Assembly: GCA_031177555.1 (NCBI GenBank)
Contig: JAPSGM010000039.1
Span: forward strand, 1-11,400
Length of the DNA: 11,400 nucleotides
Direction: 5' to 3'
Source: Chloroflexota bacterium
Lineage (GTDB): Bacteria > Chloroflexota > Limnocylindria > QHBO01
Position 1 is the stretch's first letter, and each line of letters begins with the position of its first letter. The position numbers and the translations under genes are program-made. This document shows, piece after piece, positions 1 to 5,067 of this stretch. Under the pieces are notes generated by a model, which saw only the letters and a list, made by a program, of their open reading frames with translations, was not told where the DNA came from and made no database searches.

Positions 1-1391
1 CCCACGCCGGCGGCGCTGGGGTCCTCGTCGACCCCGCACGGTTCCGTGACCACCTCCAGACATATCTCGCCGAATGGTTCTGACTCGACTCCATCGCCGG
101 CCTGCGTCGACTCGTTCGCCTCGATGACGCGGATCCCCTTGCTCGTCAGCACGGCCGCGCCGATGAGCGCGGCGCCGGCGGTCATCAGCAACAGCGTCTG
201 GTGCAGGCCGACCCCGTCGACCAGGAAGCCGGTGACGAGGACGCCGATCGGTCCGACGACCGGGAGGCTCGCAGTGCTCAGCCCGACGACTCGGGGCAGC
301 AGCCGCGCCGGCGAGCGCTCCTGGCGGATCGTGGCCTGCAGCGGCACGAGCGCACCGGCGGCAGCTCCGAGCGCCAGCAGCATGGCGAGGGTGATGGGTA
401 GGGACGGAACCAGGGTGATGGCCGCGTATGTGCACGGCCACACGACGAAGACGCCGATGTACAGCCGCGGACGAGAGACGCGCGACCCGAGCATCCCGAA
501 ACCGGCGGCTCCGAGCAGCCCGCCCGCACCGTAGCTTGCGATCATCATCCCGAGAACGAACGGATCGCCGAACGCCTCGCGTGCGAGAACCGGGAGCACG
601 ATCGGCACCAGTGGACCGACCAGCAGGACCGCCACCGTCGGGAAGACGAACACGGCGCGAAGTGCCGGGTCGCCCCAGATGAACGCGATCGCCTCGCGGA
701 GCCCAGATCTCTCGGCCGTCCGGGCGACGATGCGCTGGCGAGGCATGCGGACCAGCCCCGCGACGATGAGCCCGGCGAACGTGAACGAGCCGACCGTGAC
801 CCACAGCGCACCGCCGACGTCGAAGGCAGCGATGAGCAGGCCGGCGACCGGAGCCCCGAGCAGGTAGCCGACGTGCTCCGCCGAGGTGAACAGTGCGTTC
901 GCGCGCTCGCGCTGGTAACCGCCGGCATCCGCCGCCGCTGGCACCAGGCTCTGCCGCGCGGTCGAGCCGGCCGAGTCGGCGAGCGTGCCGACGATGGCCA
1001 GGAGCACGACATGCCAGATCTCCAGCGCGCCGAGCGCCAGGAGGATCGGCAGCGGCGCGACCGCGAGTCCGCTGAGAAGATCGGCGGCTGAGCTGGTGCG
1101 AAGCGGGCCGATCGCATCCACGATCCGACCGGCCGCCATGCCACCGATGACGGCGGCCCCGGCGCCGGCGAAGACGGTTATCCCGACGAGCGCGGCGCTG
1201 CCCGTCGTGGTCAGCACCAGCCAGGGAATCGCCACCGTGGTGATGACGTTCCCGCTCAGCGACACGGCGTTCGCCAGGACCAGGAGGGTGAGGGGCGTCG
1301 GCCGCGAGCGGGACGTCATGAAGGGGCGTGGGCGGGCCCGCTTCCGCGCGGTCGCTGCGAACGGTCCGAGACGGTTGGCGACGTCGGTCAT
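1..1391 (-). CDS. MFS transporter, C-terminus beyond left edge
   Basis: This is a probable drug or metabolite efflux protein of the inner membrane. Read on the minus strand from ATG at 1389-1391, the frame stays open to base 3, giving about 463 residues without a stop. The end of the gene lies outside the window. A short basic N-terminus (ARKRARPRPF) precedes a long series of hydrophobic helices, starting with LTLLVLANAVSLSGNVITT and IPWLVL. The first loop has an MFS motif-A-like GRIVDAIGPLRTS, and a second half begins near FIWGDPALRAVFVF. After the last helix (GAALIGAAVL) comes an acidic tail of at least 40 residues, which is longer than usual. ATG at 1317-1319 is an alternative start. Neither start has a good Shine-Dalgarno sequence. 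The gene is divergent from a LysR gene, its likely regulator. Family membership is read from helix pattern and motif; the substrate is unknown. Confidence 0.85.
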   Translation of the reverse strand, partial: MTDVANRLGPFAATARKRARPRPFMTSRSRPTPLTLLVLANAVSLSGNVITTVAIPWLVLTTTGSAALVGITVFAGAGAAVIGGMAAGRIVDAIGPLRTSSAADLLSGLAVAPLPILLALGALEIWHVVLLAIVGTLADSAGSTARQSLVPAAADAGGYQRERANALFTSAEHVGYLLGAPVAGLLIAAFDVGGALWVTVGSFTFAGLIVAGLVRMPRQRIVARTAERSGLREAIAFIWGDPALRAVFVFPTVAVLLVGPLVPIVLPVLAREAFGDPFVLGMMIASYGAGGLLGAAGFGMLGSRVSRPRLYIGVFVVWPCTYAAITLVPSLPITLAMLLALGAAAGALVPLQATIRQERSPARLLPRVVGLSTASLPVVGPIGVLVTGFLVDGVGLHQTLLLMTAGAALIGAAVLTSKGIRVIEANESTQAGDGVESEPFGEICLEVVTEPCGVDEDPSAAGV

Positions 1392-1496
1392 CGCGCCAAC
1401 GATCCATCCGGTGTCGGGCAGAGTCCAACACCAGTTTGGCGAGGATTAACATCGTCCGCGCGTGAAAAGAGCCAGCCGATGGCCTGAGGTGACTGC
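1392..1496. promoter_or_regulatory. MFS/lysR divergent promoter region with possible LysR site
   Basis: These 105 bases separate two divergent starts and must hold both promoters. At 1425-1439 there is an interrupted palindrome, CCAA-N7-TTGG, of the size expected for a LysR-type binding site. On the minus strand it overlaps a weak -35-like TTGGAC. That is followed after 18 bases by GATCGT, which lies seven bases before the MFS start codon. On the plus strand, TGAGGTGA at 1484-1491 is the lysR ribosome binding site. The palindrome arms are only four bases long, so the operator call is tentative. Confidence 0.4.
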
Positions 1497-2459
1497 GTGC
1501 CGCCCGAACTCGATCTCCGCCTCCTTCGCTCGTTCCTGGCCGTCGCCGAGGAGCTTCACTTCACCCGAGCCGCCAACCGCCTCCACGTGGCACAGCAGGC
1601 GCTGAGCCGCGATGTCCGTCGGCTGGAATCGCAGCTCGGCGCCCCGCTCTTCAACCGCAGCACCCGCCACGTAACCCTTACGGCGGACGGCGAGCGCCTC
1701 CTGGTGCATGCGCGATCCCTGCTCGCGCTCAACGACGCGGCACTCGAGGAGCTGTGGGGCGCGACCCGGCCGCTGCTCGTGGACGTCGTCGGCGAGGCGC
1801 TCACCCCCGCCCGCATCGTCGACGCCGCGCGCCTGGCCGCTCCTCAGTTCGAGTTCACCGTGCGCTATGGCGGGGGAATGGGCGCCGCGCTCCCCCAGCT
1901 GCTCGCCGGACGCCTGGACGTCGCCTTCGGCAGGACGGAGGGACTCGGGCGGCCCTTTCCCGCTGTGCTGACGCGTAGGCTGATTCGTTACGAACCACTG
2001 GCGCTCCTGCTCCCCGAGGGACATTCCCTGGCAGGCCTTCCCGAGGTACCGCTCGAGAGGCTGCGCGGGATGGAGGTCGATGCCAGCGCCGGCAACCAGG
2101 ATGCTCCCGAGTGGGTCGATCTCGCGGTTTCCCTGCTCGAGGCATTCGGCGGACGGCCGTCGCCGCCCCATCCGCACGTCATCGGTACGAGCGAGACCGC
2201 GCGGCACCTCGAGTCGCATGGCCTCCCGATCCTCACCATGGGCGAGCGCCCCGCCGTGCCCGGCGCGGTGATCAGGCCGCTCGTCGAGCCGGTCCCCGTG
2301 TACCCGTGGGCGATGGTTCACCGCGGCGACACACGGCATCCCGCGCTGGCGGCGCTGCGCTCGGTCGCCACCGAGCTTGCGGGCTATGAAGGGTGGGACG
2401 CGATACCCGACGGCGCCTGGCTGCCGAGCGCCGACACGAGATGGTCTTCCGGGCCGTGA
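1497..2459 (+). CDS. LysR-family transcriptional regulator
   Basis: A DNA-binding regulator of 320 residues, the normal full length for the family. Residues 1-60 form the winged helix-turn-helix (LDLRLLRSFLAVAEELHFTRAANRLHVAQQALSRDVRRLE in two adjoining pieces), with the typical family signature around FTRAANRLHVAQQALS and LGAPLFNRSTRHVTLTADGE. A linker helix leads into the periplasmic-binding-protein-like effector domain (about residues 90-300). The start is GTG at 1497, chosen because the fold begins immediately and TGAGGTGA lies just upstream. The gene is divergent from the MFS transporter, so by family precedent it probably controls both that gene and itself. The effector cannot be read from the sequence. 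The gene ends 13 bases before the stop of the convergent gene. Confidence 0.93.
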   Translation: MPPELDLRLLRSFLAVAEELHFTRAANRLHVAQQALSRDVRRLESQLGAPLFNRSTRHVTLTADGERLLVHARSLLALNDAALEELWGATRPLLVDVVGEALTPARIVDAARLAAPQFEFTVRYGGGMGAALPQLLAGRLDVAFGRTEGLGRPFPAVLTRRLIRYEPLALLLPEGHSLAGLPEVPLERLRGMEVDASAGNQDAPEWVDLAVSLLEAFGGRPSPPHPHVIGTSETARHLESHGLPILTMGERPAVPGAVIRPLVEPVPVYPWAMVHRGDTRHPALAALRSVATELAGYEGWDAIPDGAWLPSADTRWSSGP

Positions 2460-2472
2460 CGAGCGACGAGGT

Positions 2473-2973
2473 CTACGCGCTCGTCGACTGAGCCCGGCCG
2501 AACCGGTCGGCGTTGTCCAGGTTCACGATGGCGACCTTCACCTGCTCGGGCTCTCCGTCCGCGCGCAGGACCGTGGCCGAGGTCAGCGGCAGGAACGGCT
2601 GTCGCTCGCGGAACCTGTCGTCGAGGGTCTCGCCCCGGCGCAGGTGGGCCGTCCCGCTGATGCGGTACGGCCCGACCTCGGCGAATGCCTCGACGAGGTG
2701 CAACGGCTCGCGCCAGCCCGTGCGCGGCGAGATGGGTGGAGGGATCACCACCAGCAGATCCGCCGGTGCGATGCGCAGCCAGTTTCCCGGCGCGGAGTCC
2801 GCACCGGCCGGCAGGAATGCCAGGTCCTGGCCGCGCAACAGGATGTCCGTGATGCGCTGGCCGGTTGGCGCTATGAATCCGTCGAGCTCCAGCTCAGGCG
2901 TGAGGATGCGGACCGATTCGAGCCGTTCCTCATCGGTCTGCTGGTCGCGCGTCCCCGATCGGAGCCATCGCAT
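2473..2973 (-). CDS. Conserved-looking protein with two similar halves, function unknown
   Basis: A soluble protein of 166 residues with no signal peptide or membrane segment. I do not recognise it with certainty. It contains two related units. Residues 21-78 include ELELDGFIAPTGQRITDILL, then AFLPAGAD and LRIAPADLLVVIPP. Residues 101-158 include YRISGTAHLRRGETLDDRF, then PFLPLTSATV and VKVAIVNLDNADRF. Both follow the pattern G-x5-G-x-R/T-x-x-D, then FLP, then a hydrophobic strand ending in an Asp-containing turn. This suggests a duplicated small beta domain, loosely similar to bacterial DUF6812-type proteins (recalled, unverified). The start is ATG at 2971-2973 with AGGAGA six to seven bases upstream, a strong ribosome binding site. 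It is convergent with lysR and divergent from udgX, so it is probably a single-gene unit. Confidence 0.8.
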   Translation of the reverse strand: MRWLRSGTRDQQTDEERLESVRILTPELELDGFIAPTGQRITDILLRGQDLAFLPAGADSAPGNWLRIAPADLLVVIPPPISPRTGWREPLHLVEAFAEVGPYRISGTAHLRRGETLDDRFRERQPFLPLTSATVLRADGEPEQVKVAIVNLDNADRFGRAQSTSA

Positions 2974-3053
2974 GGGACTCTCCTGTCGTGCGCCGGTGAG
3001 GCGGGTAGCTCGGTGGATGTCCCCTTAGCCTAGCGGAGGCGGCCCAAGCATCG

Positions 3054-3067
3054 CCATCGGCCGATGG
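3054..3067. repeat. Perfect 14-bp palindrome upstream of udgX
   Basis: CCATCGGCCGATGG is a perfect inverted repeat without a spacer. It sits in the 151-base region between the divergent starts of the two-repeat gene and udgX, 57 bases before the udgX ATG. The position suits an operator for either gene, but no regulator can be assigned. A shorter palindrome, CGACGTCG, follows at 3072-3079. In GC-rich DNA such palindromes also arise by chance. Confidence 0.4.
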
Positions 3068-3124
3068 TCCTCGACGTCGGCCGCCGAAGCGGGTCGGCAC
3101 GCCGCGTGCTCGCCGGCACGTGGC

Positions 3125-3811
3125 ATGGCGGACGAGCCGGAGGCCCTGCGGGATGCGGCGCAACGCGGAGACGCGCGGCTGGACGACTTGCGCGCCGCGG
3201 CGCGGACCTGCACGGCCTGCGACCTGTACCGCAACGCGACCCAGACGGTGTTCGGGGCGGGCGGCGAGGGCGCCGAGCTGATGGTCATCGGTGAGCAGCC
3301 AGGCGATCGCGAGGATCTCGCGGGTGAGCCGTTCGTCGGTCCCGCGGGCCGACTGCTGGACGAGGCGCTGGACGCCGCCGGCATCGACCGGCGCCTGGTG
3401 TATGTGACCAACGTGGTGAAGCACTTCAAGTGGCGTCGCGCCCCCAGCGGCAAGCGTCGCATCCACCAGAAGCCGGACCGCGCCGAGGTCCAGGCCTGTC
3501 GCCCCTGGCTGGAGGGCGAGATGGCGCGCGTGCAGCCGCGGCTGGTGGTGTGCCTCGGGGCGACCGCCGCTCAGGCCCTCATCGGGCCGGCCTTCCGCGT
3601 GACGCGCGAGCACGGCCACGTGCGTCCCAGCGTCCTGGGCACGCCCGCCATCGGCACCATCCATCCGTCGGCCGTCCTGCGCGCGCGAACTGGCCAGGAG
3701 CGCCAGGCGATGTTCGATGGGCTGGTGGCCGACCTGCGCACGGCGCGCGCACAGCTCCGTGGGGCACGCGGCAAGAAATGCGGCACGCGCGACGCTAAGG
3801 AGCCTGCCTAG
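3125..3811 (+). CDS. udgX: UdgX-type uracil-DNA glycosylase (4Fe-4S)
   Basis: A 228-residue cytosolic DNA repair enzyme of the family-4-related UdgX group. Visible marks in order are Cys29-x2-Cys32 (first iron-sulfur ligands), the active-site loop GEQPGDRED (56-64) with EPFVGPAGRLLDEAL after it, VTNVVKHFKW (94-103), KRRIH (110-114), Cys125 in ACRPWL, Cys143 in VVCLG, and GTIHPSAVLR (177-186). The KRRIH loop defines UdgX in mycobacteria. There its histidine attacks the abasic sugar after uracil removal and leaves the protein covalently linked to DNA. The equivalent residue here is His114. All four cluster cysteines are present. ATG at 3125 is the only sensible start nearby, although no ribosome binding site or clear -10 is visible. 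The C-terminal extension (about 207-228) is basic and may be disordered. The HAD gene follows 79 bases downstream. Confidence 0.93.
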   Translation: MADEPEALRDAAQRGDARLDDLRAAARTCTACDLYRNATQTVFGAGGEGAELMVIGEQPGDREDLAGEPFVGPAGRLLDEALDAAGIDRRLVYVTNVVKHFKWRRAPSGKRRIHQKPDRAEVQACRPWLEGEMARVQPRLVVCLGATAAQALIGPAFRVTREHGHVRPSVLGTPAIGTIHPSAVLRARTGQERQAMFDGLVADLRTARAQLRGARGKKCGTRDAKEPA

Positions 3812-3828
3812 GACGGCGCCGCCAAACC

Positions 3829-3841
3829 GCTGGGATCCAGC
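3829..3841. repeat. Small hairpin between udgX and HAD gene
   Basis: GCTGG-GAT-CCAGC forms a five-base-pair stem with a three-base loop, 17 bases after the udgX stop. No T-tract follows, so a terminator role is weakly supported. Confidence 0.25.
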
Positions 3842-3878
3842 ATATCCAGTGCCGCGCGTGCGGGGAGGGCATCGCGGC

Positions 3879-3890
3879 TATCGTAGGCCG
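3879..3890 (+). promoter_or_regulatory. Putative -10 element for leaderless HAD transcript
   Basis: TATCGT (3879-3884) is followed by exactly six bases and then the HAD start codon at 3891. Initiation about seven bases after a -10 hexamer would place the transcript start on the A of the ATG. No convincing -35 is visible, and there is no Shine-Dalgarno sequence. The same spacing occurs at two other genes in this window. Confidence 0.5.
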
Positions 3891-4568
3891 ATGTCCCCGC
3901 CGCTCTCCCTGCCACGCCCCGCAGCCGTGATCCTGGACCTGGACGGCACCCTGGTCGACACCGTCGAGACCCGCATTCGGGCGTGGCTCGCCGTCTTCGC
4001 CGAGTTCGACATCCCGGCCAGCCGCGCTCAGGTGGCGCCGCTGATAGGGTCGGATGGTCGACTGCTGGCCCGCCGCGTCGCGCAGGACGCGGGGCAGCCG
4101 CTTCCGGACGGCCGCGACGAGGAGATCGACCGCCGCTCGGGCGAGATCTACGAGGGGCTGAACCGCGACCCGCAGCCGCTCCCCGGCGTGCGCGAGCTGC
4201 TCGGGGCGCTGGACGAGGCGGGCGTGCCCTGGGCCATCGCCACGTCGTCGCGACGGGAGCAGGTGGGCGCCTCGGTGCACGCGCTGGAGCTCGACCGTGA
4301 GCCGCGCATCGTTGACGGCTCGCACGTCGAGAACGCCAAGCCAGCGCCGGACCTGCTGCTGCTCGCCGCCGGGGACCTGGGCGTTCAGCCGCAGGCGTGC
4401 TGGTATGTCGGCGATTCGACGTGGGACATGCAGTCGGCCAGGGCGGCCGGCATGGTGGCGGTGGCCGTCACGGCCGGCGCGGCCGTGTCAGCCGACGAGC
4501 TGGAGCGCGCGGGCGCCGGGGCGGTGGTCCCCGACCTGGCGCGTCTGGTGCCGCTGGCCCGAGCCTAG
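3891..4568 (+). CDS. HAD-superfamily phosphatase (beta-phosphoglucomutase/Gph-like)
   Basis: A cytosolic 225-residue hydrolase that removes phosphate from a small metabolite. All four HAD motifs are present: DLDGT with nucleophile Asp16 and acid/base Asp18, the motif II threonine in AIATSSR (Thr118), the lysine of NAKPAPD (Lys150), and the acidic motif IV GDSTWDM (Asp175, Asp179). An alpha-helical cap lies between motifs I and II (about 25-95), as in subfamily IA phosphoglycolate phosphatase and beta-phosphoglucomutase relatives. The substrate cannot be told from the sequence. The frame is open upstream to 3717, but homology begins at MSPPLSLPRPAAVILDLDG, and a -10-like hexamer sits six bases before this ATG. 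The gene overlaps the convergent PRC-barrel gene by four bases. Confidence 0.9.
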   Translation: MSPPLSLPRPAAVILDLDGTLVDTVETRIRAWLAVFAEFDIPASRAQVAPLIGSDGRLLARRVAQDAGQPLPDGRDEEIDRRSGEIYEGLNRDPQPLPGVRELLGALDEAGVPWAIATSSRREQVGASVHALELDREPRIVDGSHVENAKPAPDLLLLAAGDLGVQPQACWYVGDSTWDMQSARAAGMVAVAVTAGAAVSADELERAGAGAVVPDLARLVPLARA

Positions 4569-4981
4569 CGCCGGCCGGCCCCGCTCACCTCCGCCTGCCA
4601 GTACGGCGTCACGCCGAAGGCCGCGTAGGCGGCCTGGTACTGGTCCTCCTCCTCGTCACCCTCCGCGGGGTGGTAGTCGGGGACGGCGTCGATCTCATCG
4701 CGCGTGCGCTCGACGTATACCGCCTCCGCATCGCCCCCGGTCAGCACCTGGACCGGGATCAGGCGGTGCTTGCGACCGATGCCCAGGATCGCGCCACCGG
4801 CCTCCACCTCGATCATGCGCGCGACCCGCTGCTCGGGATCGACCAGCACGTCGGACACCGTCCCGATCTCGTTGCCGTCGCGATCGAGCACCTGGCGGCC
4901 GCGCATGTCGCTGGCCGGATCGGCGAGGGAAAGGCCGCTGTGCGTGAGCCGCTCGAGCTCACGGCTGAATGTGGTTGCCAT
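4565..4981 (-). CDS. PRC-barrel domain protein
   Basis: A soluble 138-residue protein. Residues about 23-95 form a PRC barrel: SDMRGRQVLDRDGNEIGTVS, then DVLVDPEQRVARMIEVE and HRLIPVQVLTGGDAEAVYVE. This small beta-barrel, named from the photosynthetic reaction centre H subunit, is widespread in stress-related and RNA-associated proteins. Its role here is unknown. The tail (about 100-138) is acidic and then aromatic (DEEEDQYQAAYAAFGVTPYW), a feature common in bacterial PRC proteins expressed under stress. The start ATG at 4979-4981 has GGAGGT at ideal spacing upstream. It is divergent from ligD across 86 bases, so the two could share a control region. Confidence 0.9.
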   Translation of the reverse strand: MATTFSRELERLTHSGLSLADPASDMRGRQVLDRDGNEIGTVSDVLVDPEQRVARMIEVEAGGAILGIGRKHRLIPVQVLTGGDAEAVYVERTRDEIDAVPDYHPAEGDEEEDQYQAAYAAFGVTPYWQAEVSGAGRR

Positions 4982-5011
4982 GCGTACACCTCCGGTGCGG
5001 GTTCACCGCTC

Positions 5012-5027
5012 CCGCCCGGCAGGGCGG
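5012..5027. repeat. GC inverted repeat in the PRC/ligD divergent region
   Basis: CCGCCC-GGCA-GGGCGG is a perfect six-base inverted repeat with a four-base spacer. It lies between the divergent starts of the PRC gene and ligD. It could be a regulatory site or a chance GC palindrome. Confidence 0.25.
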
Positions 5028-5067
5028 CAAGCATCGTGCCAGCCCCGCAGGTGGCATCATCGGGCCG

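Noticed and set aside
545..1144. Minus-strand frame of 199 codons inside the MFS region
   Set aside because: It is in a different frame from the hydrophobic, motif-bearing MFS reading, and its product is Ser/Arg-rich.
1446..2339. Minus-strand frame of 297 codons opposite lysR
   Set aside because: The plus strand encodes a full-length LysR protein with a ribosome binding site; the antisense product has no recognisable domain.
4969..5067. Upstream start for ligD
   Set aside because: It would overlap the PRC-barrel gene start and add residues lacking similarity to LigD. Conserved sequence begins at 5068.
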